Below are positions 9,039 through 18,584 of a stretch of DNA of 64,000 bases, in pieces. The notes below the pieces were generated by a model. That model had not been told where the DNA came from, made no database searches, and saw nothing but the letters and a program-made list of their open reading frames with translations. A program made the position numbers and the translations under genes. The DNA comes from Immersiella caudata (taxonomy: Eukaryota > Ascomycota > Sordariomycetes > Sordariales > Lasiosphaeriaceae): NCBI GenBank assembly GCA_030512335.1, contig JAULSU010000001.1, positions 8,308,001 to 8,372,000 of the forward strand. The letters are read 5' to 3'. Within the stretch, counting starts at the first letter, position 1, and every line of letters begins with the position of its first letter.

Positions 9039-11475
9039 ATTATGTCTCTGGGGAGAGGATTATACCGCTGGTGCTGTGGGATGGGAGGGCGAGGTGGTAT
9101 AATGGGCTGGAGTCGAGCTATGAGAAGGTTGGAAGGTTATTGTGTGAGTGCCCTGGTTCTTGTGTCAGTGTGTTCTTTTTTTAGAGATGTCACGTTTTTC
9201 TGGGACATTTCCTAACCAGTGTTAGCTGAAGGTTATTACTTGTGGTCTTTGGTGTGATCGTGGTTGGCGCCTGTTGGGGGTGAGGAGACGCCTGTTGAGG
9301 ATCATGAGGGGGAGAGAGACGGAGAAGAAGAAGAACGAGGAGAAGGGGAGGAAGCACCGAGGGGGGAAGGAGGTGTGGGTCGAGGTGGTCAGCTGGAAAT
9401 TTGATACGTATGGAAGAACGATTTGGCTGTGGTTTCTTGTCTTGGCTTCCGTGGGGGTGAATGTGATGGTGGGTGCCCGCGAGATAGCCTAGGTCTTTGA
9501 ATTACATGGTGTGCCTACTGAATCGCTCGACGAAAGAGTTAATTCTCTTCCCCGACCGTCCCATAGCGGCGCAAAAGCACCTTGTGAACATCAAGAGGCG
9601 TTTGGTTTCCCCCGTTGGGCGTCAGTTTGGCTGTGATGGTTGGCGTTTGCAAAACGCCCCGTGATGTTAGAGGGCACGAGGACAGTGTTGACTTCAGATG
9701 AGGATATCGCCTCCTTGGGGGCGTGGCGGCCTCCAGGTGCTGCAAATGACACGCCTGGAATGACCGACCTATCCCTTCTGGGAATGTGGGACACGCCGGG
9801 TCTAGAGTCGGGCCGGAAGCGCTCATGTGCAATTGGTCTGCGCCAACTTGCTCGATGCGATTGTTTCCGTCCAAGTTTAGCAGCGTCTCGTGATTGATGA
9901 CTGTTGTTGTTGTTGTTGTTGTTGGTGTATCAGAATCAGGGAGACGATCTGGAAAATATCGGATATGGGTCATACCGGTCGACCAGGCCCATCCGTCTCC
10001 GTCGACCATGACTATGTTTCCCAGCGGCTGACCATACCGAAAGGGGGGGGGGGGGAAGATCAGCGGTCAAAATCCGTACTACAGCACATGAGGCCAAGGC
10101 GTGGTCAAAGATGTATAAAGATCTAGTCTGAGGTCAATCGTTTCTGGGGAGCTTCCAAGGTGTCTACCCATTAACAGTCTTGTACCATACCCCTTCCTCT
10201 TACAGGGAGCAGATCCAAGGAAACATCCTCATTTGAGCTTCCCCATTCGCAACTCCCCTCTTACAGTACTCCGAACTTCCACCACATCCAGTCTCAGGAA
10301 GCATACTTCTCTCATTCTCACGCTCCAAAACGAAGCGACAGATCCTGGATCATGTCTTCATCCTCAGGTTATCCAGTGGATGACTTGCCTCACGAAACCG
10401 TTTATGCCATGTGGGTGGAGTGGGCCGACCGCCATAAGGAGTCCCGGGGCCGAGAGAACGCTAGCAGACCCTAGAAAAGGGACGCCACCGTCGGCGCCAC
10501 GTACACCGCGAGAGTTGACAGCAGGCGACTTCAGCCGCCGCAATGGTGAATTTTGAGTCGTAATGGCAGCGAAATTCTCTATGATTGGGCTTTCATCGTG
10601 TTTTCGGGAGTAGTGCAGCATCAGCGCGCCACTGCGATGGAAACCCATGGGAGAGGAACACGCATTTGGACGATAACGGGTGTGCCCTTGGTATGTTGAC
10701 CATTCTCAAGCCGTATCTATTTATGTTTTAACTAAGTTGGGCAGGGACAGCCGACAGCAAAAAAAATGTTTGCCAGGGGGAGACACTGGGATACGGAGGA
10801 CAAGGGAAGTGTGGCGCAACACTTCGCGATGGCGTACATCTTCACTGCCACCACCCCTTCACACGATGAGTTATAACGGCACGCCCGGATGTCTTGGGTT
10901 TTAGCATAGTTCTCTTGAATTGAGTACAAAATCGTTGGTTTTACTCGCTGTCCCGACCTTGAAGAAACATGATGGGAGAGTGAAGGACGTCATGGCGGGA
11001 GGTGGGAAGATCCAAGGCCCCTCCCTACGTTTTCATTGAGACTTGGCAACTTCAGGGCGCTGCAACTGGGTTAATTTGCAGTCTTCAACGCTGAATCGCC
11101 GATTGCCAATTGGTGACATGTTGGATGCTGGTCACACCAGGTGACCATGTGCCACCATCTCGTCCTTGTGCTGTGTGTGGGCCAACGCCCTTTTCACAGC
11201 TAACCCCCACCCGCAAGCGCGACGCATCAGCCAACAATCTTAAATTCCACGGCTCTGCTCTTAAAGCAGCTGAAGTTTTCAGGGATATAAACTTCAGGCC
11301 CCGTCCTCTGCCTTTCCCTTCATGGAACCAGCCATCATCAAGCCCCCATCTCACAGCGCCTTCTTCCGTCTTCCATCTTAACTGGACATTTGCATATTTC
11401 ATCATACAAGTCACATACCTTCCTTCTTTGAGAACTTTTACCACTGCGAGCAAATCTTACTGCATTACGTACAAA
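9039..11475. other. Region without a recognisable gene
   Basis: Contains a short frame at 9274-9492 with a Lys/Arg/Glu-rich stretch and one hydrophobic segment (IWLWFLVLASVGVNVMVGA), a TGT microsatellite at about 9902-9924, and a 13-G homopolymer at 10043-10055. Competing frames on both strands between 9539 and 10009 show no motif I can name. Confidence 0.35.
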
Positions 11476-11835
11476 ATGGCTTCCAAGTCCACCCCTCCAA
11501 TACCGCGTAAGGTTAAGCTCACTTGGATCACCAACGGCCCAAAGAACGGCAAAGTCGGGATATACGAGGACTGGGTCCCCGCCCCTAAGCTCAGAGCTGC
11601 AATATCCGAGATTTGACTGGAATGGAAAAACTACATGATTAACGTCACCGGATAATTGCTGTATGCGCATAATTACTTGGAGTTAGTTCGGGAAAACGAA
11701 GCCTATACGATAGAGGATCTAACCAAAGGCGAAGATGGTGGCGATCTCACCATGGAGTGGCGAGATATTGCTGTGATGATGCTCACAGGATCACTGGAGG
11801 TTTATATTCCGTGCAAAGGCCAAGGTTATAAGTGA
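11476..11835 (+). pseudogene. Broken small hypothetical gene
   Basis: An ATG at 11476 (context ACAAAATGGC) opens MASKSTPPIPRKVKLTWITN and ends at a TGA at 11614 after 46 codons. Beyond the stop, plausible protein continues as RENEAYTIEDLTKGEDGGDL and TMEWRDIAVMMLTGSLEVYI until a TGA at 11833, interrupted by TGA and TAA codons near 11615-11655. The MEWRDI...TGSLEVYI ending resembles the WRDIR...SGMYRLRV ending of the gene at 8676. I read this as a decayed relative. Alternatively an intron covers the stops. Confidence 0.35.
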
Positions 11836-12020
11836 CGCTGGGAAGGAGATTCTTGCTGAGGGGTGTCTCGAAACTGAACCTGTAGAGGTCTTGAAGTTGG
11901 ATAAGTTGGTAGTTACCTAGGTAGTTAGGAGAACGCATTTCCAAGGTCAATGCATATGGAGCACGGGAAGTTACAAGGAAGTGGGCGAGGCTGGAGGTGG
12001 AGGGGAGTTACCACGAGTTC

Positions 12021-12100
12021 CCAAAAGGAGAGTGATAGTCCAAAAGGAGGGTGATAGTCCAAAAGGAGGGTGATAGTCCAAAAGGAGGGAGGGTGATAGC
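12021..12100. repeat. 19-bp tandem repeat
   Basis: Four adjacent copies of CCAAAAGGAGGGTGATAGT. The first has one substitution and the last a 4-bp GGAG expansion. It sits immediately before the AT-rich degraded block. Confidence 0.9.
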
Positions 12101-12164
12101 GCGTCTGGTAGCCATTCACAGCCCTTATAAACTCCCTTACGCACCATAAGATTTTATAAATCAA

Positions 12165-13704
12165 CTATATATATATAACACTTACTTGCTAACCCATTAT
12201 CTAGGCTTAAAAACCTACTTTAGATATTTTCTAACCTTAATAAGTGACTTTACAGTCCCTTAAGTACATTACCATATTAACTTAAAACATTACCATGTAA
12301 AAATCAAAGAGGAAAGTCCTAACACCTATATTATACTTATTAACCTTATACTTAAACGTTACGTGAAAGATCCGGGCTAAAAATACGATATTAATACCTA
12401 TAAAGAGGAAAGCTATACCCTTTACATATTAAAAAAGGTAAAGTATTAACATAAATACGACAAACACTAGTCCTAGCGACTAAGGGACCCCTAATATCAG
12501 CACTATTTTAACCGTAAGTTCACCTAATTTTACAATATTTAACCCTTTAAAATCAGTTAAAACCTCCCCTGTAACACGGTAAGCGTCACCCTAAATAAAT
12601 AAGCACTTTATAATACCCACTTAAGGACTTATCTGGGAAACGGGTCTAGGCCCTTTTAACGGGCTGAAAACCAGTGATTTATTAGTTAATAAAAACCATA
12701 AGACGAAGAAAAAGCACTTGTTAAGCAGGTTAAAAAAGACCTTTAAATAACAGAATTATTATAATAACCCTTCTTAAGGAAGAAAGGAATTATTAATCTG
12801 TTTTTATAGACGTAACAGATGGCTTTAAAAAGCTATTTTACGCATAAGTAATAATCGATAGCGGCAGTGTTACTGATATTATTAACCCTAAGCTAGTTAA
12901 TAAAAGATAACTCCTTTACTGGAAATAAGTGTAAGAAATGATTATCCACTTTAGAAGAGGAGAACTTTATATATATAATAATAGGAAACTCACTTATAAA
13001 GTATTACTTTTAATTATAATAGATAATAACGTATAAGAAGTAACTTTTAACATCTTACTAGTTTATAGTTACGATATTATCTTAAGTAAGTTATAGCTGA
13101 AAAAATATAACCTTACGATCGATTAAAACATTAACTAGCTTAGTTTTAACCGATGAAAAGGTCATAATTACCTTAAGTAAAAACACCTAGATATAGTACC
13201 TGTTAAAGACAATTTAAAGAACGTTAAGGTTAATAATTTATCTCTGTTATAAATACGATTTTATAAAGCAGATAACTTAAATAACTTAGGTTATAAATTT
13301 AGTGATGATTAGAAGGTAAGAATATAATAATTACTGACGAAAATGGTAAAACGGTAAAATAATTAGCCGTAATAATAACAGGTCTAGGATAATATAACTA
13401 AGGTTTTTAAGGAATACCAGAAGTATTTAATATTAAGAGAAAAGCTTTTACACTTAATTACAGATTTTATGACTATACGATTAAACTAAAGCTAAGGGCT
13501 TAGTTAAAATCTTTCTTAACCTACCACCTTAGACTTTACCAGGCGGAGGCTCTTTAAAAATATATTAAGGAAAACCTTACCCTAGGATTTATCTAAAAGT
13601 CCTAGTTACTAGTAAGATACCTAGTCCAATTTATACTTAAAAAGGACGGTAAGTTATGTATAATAATTAATTACTGTTTATTAAATAAAGATATTATTAA
13701 AAAC
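12165..13704 (+). mobile_element. RIP-degraded Gypsy retrotransposon, 5' part (protease and start of reverse transcriptase)
   Basis: AT-rich and full of stops, but conserved retroelement motifs survive on the plus strand. A retropepsin-like site IIDSGSVTDIINPKLV lies at about 12848-12900. The segment joining protease to RT (KVFKEYQKYLILREKLL) is at about 13405. The RT start reads VQFILKKDGKLCIIINY then LLNKDIIKN at about 13625-13704. Stop codons fall where Arg, Gln or Trp codons are expected, as RIP produces. The frame ends abruptly at the 672-bp LTR beginning at 13705. The continuation of the RT is found reversed at 17912 downward. Confidence 0.8.
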
Positions 13705-14376
13705 TGTTAAATTCTAGCCTCTGAGAGCGCTAAAGAGGCCCTGTATTTACAGGGCCTGCCAGTGAGGAAGGCGCTGGGTACCCTGCACCTGCAGCCACCC
13801 ACTAGCCACAATGTGGCTTCGAACCTTCTGGAATCCAGAAGGCCTCAGGGCCTTCAGGGGGCCACAGAAGGCTCTGGAAGCCCACAGGCTTCCACAACCT
13901 TCTGAGGCCACATCAGTGATTACAAGGCCTGTGGAGAGCCTCCACCATACTATTCTATTATTGTATTAGTAGTAAAAAGCTCTGGAATTTCCATTCCAGA
14001 GCTCCCACAGCCTATAACTAGCCATCTCCTCTCTTATAATTAGCTTTCCTTATAAGCAAGTAATCTACTTCCTTTAGTTAAGTACTACTTGCTGAAGCAA
14101 GCAATTCACAAGTAACACAGTTATCATTACAGTGCAGAGTTCACTGAAACCTTCTGTTTTACAGCGCATAGTCCGCTGTAACTTGTCTTTTAGGCTCTGC
14201 AGTACAGGCCTTCGTTTACTTCCTTCAGCACCTTAGTAAGCTCTGCTGTCGTACCTTACAGCGCTCCTCCGGAGCACTGTACTCGCATTTCTTCCCCTGA
14301 CCGGAGCACTGTACTGCAGGCTCCCACAGGCTCTCAGGCGCTGTAATACAGGCCTGTAGAGTGCTACAAAGCAACA
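13705..14376 (-). mobile_element. Solo LTR, 672-bp family, copy 1 (inverted)
   Basis: A 672-bp block that is the reverse complement of the copies at 17913 and 34132. Its ends are TGTTAAATTC...GCAACA, that is TG...CA. The flanks are AAAAC on the left and ATATT on the right, so this copy has no matching 5-bp duplication of its own. Together with copy 2 the flanks make two matched pairs (see findings). It is far less mutated than its surroundings, so it inserted after the host element had decayed. Confidence 0.85.
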
Positions 14377-14785
14377 ATATTAAATAATTACGTGGCTTTA
14401 ATAATCGTATCCTCTTACTGGGGTGTCAGGGGTCTTATACCTGACGGAGTGATTTATCGTCGGTTAAAGTGCCTTGTGATTAGCACAGGTGATAATGATA
14501 AGAAAGATATAATTGAGAATTTACAGTTATGGTAAATTTAAGATAGTTAATAATGTGATAGGTAGGTTACGTCTGGTACCGAGAGGGACACCTAAGGCTT
14601 ACTTATTTAATATTACAAATCTAAGACTTCTTTAACGTTAAAGTCTTCTTTATTAACATGTATTTTAATCTTTTTCATAATTAAGATATTCCTTAGTACT
14701 GGCTTAAAAAGAGAGATATAAAAAACCTTAGTCCACACCTTTAAAAAGGTAGGTAAGTTAAGTTTATAAATAAAGGTGGTGATCT

Positions 14786-15020
14786 TGTCAGAAACACTGC
14801 ACCGTGGAATGGGTGGAAACGATGGGTAGCAATGGCTTCATTGTATTGCTTGTGGAGGTTCTGGCTGAAAGCCAGAACCTCCTTCTTTATAGACCACTTC
14901 GTAGGATTCAGCTTCGTCAACACCATGGCTGAGGCTGACTGGCGTTCAGGCGGTGCCAGGCATCCAGTCAGCTTCGCTGACCGGAAGCCCAGGGCCTCCT
15001 GAACCCCTTTCTTTCTGACA
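14786..15020. mobile_element. 235-bp solo LTR-like element (TGTCAGAAA...TTTCTGACA), copy A
   Basis: The ends form a perfect 9-bp inverted repeat (TGTCAGAAA / TTTCTGACA). It is flanked on both sides by the 5-bp target duplication GATCT (14781-14785 and 15021-15025). A second copy lies at 23973-24725. It contains a strong hairpin GGTTCTGGCT/AGCCAGAACC. The size, TG...CA ends and 5-bp duplication suit a solo LTR. Confidence 0.85.
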
Positions 15021-16542
15021 GATCTTCCTTTTAATAAGAAACAGTCCGAGTTTTTTAAAATCGAGTTTACAGCTTAGCTGTTAGGTGTGTAAATTTTGTA
15101 AAAAAAGGTAAACGGGGTCCCCTTTTTAAAGGGCCGGTTTTTTAGCTTTTTTACTGTTATAATAATCCTTTATTTATTTATAGGTAAATTTAAGTTTAGC
15201 TTTTAAATCCTTATGTAATTCTTAGAGTTTATTAGTGTAAATGGCGGCTTAGGGTGTATCTGTTAGTGGTTTTTAACGGAGTTCCGGTTGTTATTTGAAG
15301 AGTATGAAAAATAAAGAGGTTTTTATTGATTTAATAATAGTAATGTTATAGGTTATTTATACTATAGATAGTAGTTTAAACCAGTTATTTTATTTAAAGT
15401 TAATAAATAACTTAGAGGTATATTTTAAAAATCTGGTTAAATCGTTTTATTTATTTATCGGTTTAAGGGTGGAAAGTTATTAAAAGCTTACTTTTACACT
15501 TATTTATAATATTAATCCTTATTAGAATTTAAAAACAAATAACTTATCTTAGTTTAAAATAATAATATCTAGCCACAGGTATTAAATTATAATATTTCAT
15601 TTAAAAAGGTAGGTAAATTACTTAGCTGTCGTTTATATTAAATATAGCAGGAAGTATATCCATTGTATCAGTCTATTAATAATTACTTAAATAAAGTTAT
15701 ACCTGACGTTTATAGCAGGGTCCTTTAAATTGGGGATCCCAGTAATAAAATCTATTAAAATAGAGTTCTATAGTACTTTTAGGATTAAAAGGGGTTTAAG
15801 AAATCCGTAAAGTTTATGGTGTTTAACTTTTAACTAGTTATAAATATTATAACCGTTAATAACTTCCTTAATTAACTTCTTTATTCCTAGGAAGGTGTAA
15901 GTTTATAAAGCTTATAATAACGTTTTTACTTTTCTTATATATCCTCCTGTCTTTAAGCAATAGACTTATTAAATGTATTTTTAGTGTTTCTTAGGGGAAT
16001 AAATATACGGTTATCTTTTAAAAAATGAGGGATTATTAGGGTAAAGTCCTTTTTAACTCCTTATAATTTTTTCACTTAGAACTTACAGTCCTTATCAAGC
16101 CCTTATACCTTATAAATTTAGCTAATTTTACAGTTCCTTTTAACATCTTATTATTATATTTAGTAGTTTTTTAATTACTAATTAACGTAGTATTTTTATA
16201 TTAAGGTTATAAAGATTTATAAGTTATTTTTTAATATTTAATTATTAAAGATTTATCATACGTGTTTTAAGGTGCCGTCTGTAACTGGGGTGAATATTAT
16301 AACAGGCTTAAGGTCTTTTACATTTTCCTAGTGGTTATAACGCTGGTTAAAGGTGTTAACCCTTTTATTTTCTATTTTTTAATGTGGTGGATTTTAGAAT
16401 AAAACAGTATTATTAATTTAACCTATTTTACTTACCGTGGATTAAGTTTTTTTATTTGGAAGTAACGTAGGTTATTATAATTAAACAGGACTTTAACGGG
16501 TTCCTCTGTTCTACTAAAGTAAGGGGCCTATTTTATAAAACA

Positions 16543-16797
16543 CTAAATAATAGATATTAATTCTTTATTATAAATAAGGTATTTTAATACTAGTCTGTAA
16601 ACTCCTTTTAATAAAAAGGTTATAAGGTACCGGAGGTTACTATCTCTTATCTGGCTTAATACTTCTTTATAAGTAAAATCGGAAATATCAGTTTTAACCT
16701 TAAAAAGTTTTAAAAAATCAGGGAGTGTTAACACTAATACTGTTATAAAACTGTGCTTTAGATCGTTAAACACCTTTTATTATCGTTCTATTTACAT
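16543..16797 (-). mobile_element. Gypsy RNase H remnant
   Basis: A minus-strand reading shows VFNDLKHSFITVLVLTLPDF then KVKTDISDFTYKEVLSQ and KYLIYNKELISII. This matches the RNase H region of Gypsy polyproteins (F-x-x-LK...P-x-L...TDASDFA-x-GAVLSQ...YDKELLAI). It lies downstream (on the minus strand) of the RT piece at 17912-17316, in the expected order, with the insertion 16798-17312 between them. Confidence 0.8.
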
Positions 16798-17312
16798 TGA
16801 CTCGGGGCGATCGTTCCGATCGCCCCTTGTGGTTTTTTTGGGTGTTTTTTTGTGTGCATATCACTGTAACCATTTTGTAATTAGCGAAGTTTTAGCGCGC
16901 GCCGTCAAGGCCGCGCCGCGTGGTTCTTCGAACCGCGTTTCTTCTCCAGGCGGGCGAACAAAAGGAGAAAAAAGACGATATCGGCGATTTCACCACAAGT
17001 TACACCCGTGAATGGCTTAAGTGACCTCTCCTCCCTTTAATCGGAGGAAGAAGTAATAATCCCCGGTCCCTTTTCTTAGTTATTCTTACTTAGTTGTTCC
17101 TACTTGGTTATTCCTACTTGGTTATCCCTACTTAGTTATATACTTCCCTCCAGGTCAGTCCTTGTTTTTACACGTCAGTCCCACGTGTGCTCCTTCGATC
17201 GGAGAAGGAGCTACCTTACTGGCGGCCATACTGGCCGCCATCGGCGTTCTTGGGGGTGGTTCTATTCTTTTGTGCCCTGAGTCTTATGGTGCATCACCGC
17301 ACCTGTTCAACA
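16798..17312. mobile_element. Candidate solo LTR inserted between RT and RNase H relics
   Basis: About 515 bp of GC-richer DNA interrupting the Gypsy frame exactly between the RT thumb (KFTGKG) and RNase H. Possible ends are TGACTCGG...TTCAACA, flanked by TACAT (16793-16797) and TAAAT (17313-17317), a 4-of-5 duplication. Near the left end is a perfect hairpin GGGGCGATCG/CGATCGCCCC. An internal 15-bp degenerate repeat (GTTATTCCTACTTGG) runs about 17070-17140. The exact borders are uncertain. Confidence 0.5.
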
Positions 17313-17315
17313 TAA

Positions 17316-17912
17316 ATAGCTTCCCTTTACCTGTAAATTTATATAACGGTTTAACGATTTTAATAAAATGTTATATAAATCGTCAGTAAAAGTTTATAAA
17401 ACTAATAAAAGCTTAAACTTCTATTTATAAAATAGGTATCAACTAGTTTATAATTACTTTAACCTTTAACTTTTATATTTCCACCTTTTTAAGTAAGATT
17501 TTAAATCTTAAGAAGTCGAGTTTTTAGACGTGGAATTAGCTTTTAATAAGGTTTACTGTTAAATTAGCCTTTTTTAAAGCAAAGAGGATAAGGTAGATAT
17601 ATTTATAATACTTTTTATCTCCCTTTAAGTAAATAAGGATATTATTAAGATAAATAAATATAAATTTATCGATAAAGGGGTGGAAAATGTGGTTAATTAT
17701 ATTCTAATAAGACGTTAAAGTGTTAATAAGCCTGAAAGGTATTACGTGGTATTTATAATAACTTTAATAAATCTGGAACGCGGTTTTATACTTATCTTTA
17801 ATATTAATTTAGATATAGCTAAATATATTAAAGGAGTTAAATACTAAAAATCGGTTTATATAGGTGATATTTTTATTAAATTTACTAATTAATAGTAAAA
17901 AGTATTAGTTTT
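17316..17912 (-). mobile_element. Gypsy reverse transcriptase remnant, catalytic half
   Basis: The minus strand reads KYKTAFQIY, KYHVIPFRLINTLTS, then IFIYLNNILIYLKGD at about 17665-17624, FHV..LDFLRFKI, and FISFINFY.RFI...KPLYKF. These correspond to the Gypsy palm (KTAFRT-x-YG, MPFGLTNAPATF), the active site YLDDIL and the thumb. Both catalytic Asp codons of YLDDIL now encode Asn (YLNNIL), as expected of RIP G-to-A change. The first residues after 17912 continue directly from the frame that ends at 13704. Confidence 0.85.
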
Positions 17913-18584
17913 TGTTGCTTTGTAGCACTCTACAGGCCTGTATTACAGCGCCTGAGAGCCTGTGGGAGCCTGTAGTACAGTGCTCCGGTCAGGGGAAGAA
18001 ATGCGAGTACAGTGCTCCGGAGGAGCGCTGTAAGGTACGACAGCAGAGCTTACTAAGGTGCTGAAGGAAGCAAACGAAGGCCTGTACTGCAGAGCCTAAA
18101 AGACAAGTTACAGCGGACTATGCGCTGTAAAACAGAAGGTTTCAGTGAACTCTGCACTGTAATGACAACTGTGTTACTTGTGAATTACTTACTTTAGCAA
18201 GTAGTACTTAACTGAAGGAAGTAGATTGCTTGTTTATAAGGAAAGCTAATTACAAGAGAGGAGATGGCTAGTTATAGGCTGTGGGAGCTCTGGAATGGAA
18301 ATTCCAGAGCTTTCTACTACTAATACAATAATAAAATAGTATGGTGGAGGCTCTCCACAGGCCTCGTAATCACTGATGTGGCCTCAGAAGGTTGTGGAAG
18401 CCTGTGGGCTTCCAGAGCCTTCTGTGGCCCCCTGAAGGCCCTGAGGCCTTCTGGATTCCAGAAGGTTCGAAGCCACATTGTGGCTAGTGGGTGGCTGCAG
18501 GTGCAGGGTACCCAGCGCCTTCCTCACTGGCAGGCCCTGTAAATACAGGGCCTCTTTAGCGCTCTCAGAGGCTAGAATTTAACA
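17913..18584 (+). mobile_element. Solo LTR, 672-bp family, copy 2
   Basis: Runs from TGTTGCTTTGTAGC to TAGAATTTAACA and is almost identical to copies 1 and 3. It is flanked by GTTTT (17908-17912) and AATAT (18585-18589). The left flank is the reverse complement of the left flank of copy 1, and the right flank is the reverse complement of the right flank of copy 1. Confidence 0.85.

Larger units (their letters stand above)
14377..17912. mobile_element. Inverted 3.5-kb segment holding the 3' part of the Gypsy element
   Basis: The AT-rich interval between the two inverted 672-bp LTRs. Gypsy motifs read on the minus strand: RT at 17912-17316, then RNase H at 16797-16543, and presumably degraded integrase down to 14377, where I see no sure motif. 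It contains two younger insertions, at 14786-15020 and 16798-17312. Confidence 0.75.

Noticed and set aside
10043..10055. The 13-G homopolymer as a functional element
   Set aside because: An isolated homopolymer with no second G-run set nearby; length is also prone to sequencing error.
12021..12100. The 19-bp direct repeats as a CRISPR-like array
   Set aside because: The units are adjacent without unique spacers, and the genome is eukaryotic.
13705..18584. The paired 672-bp inverted copies as terminal inverted repeats of one large DNA transposon
   Set aside because: The third copy stands alone with its own 5-bp duplication and TG...CA ends, and the flanks of the pair fit two separate insertions followed by inversion.
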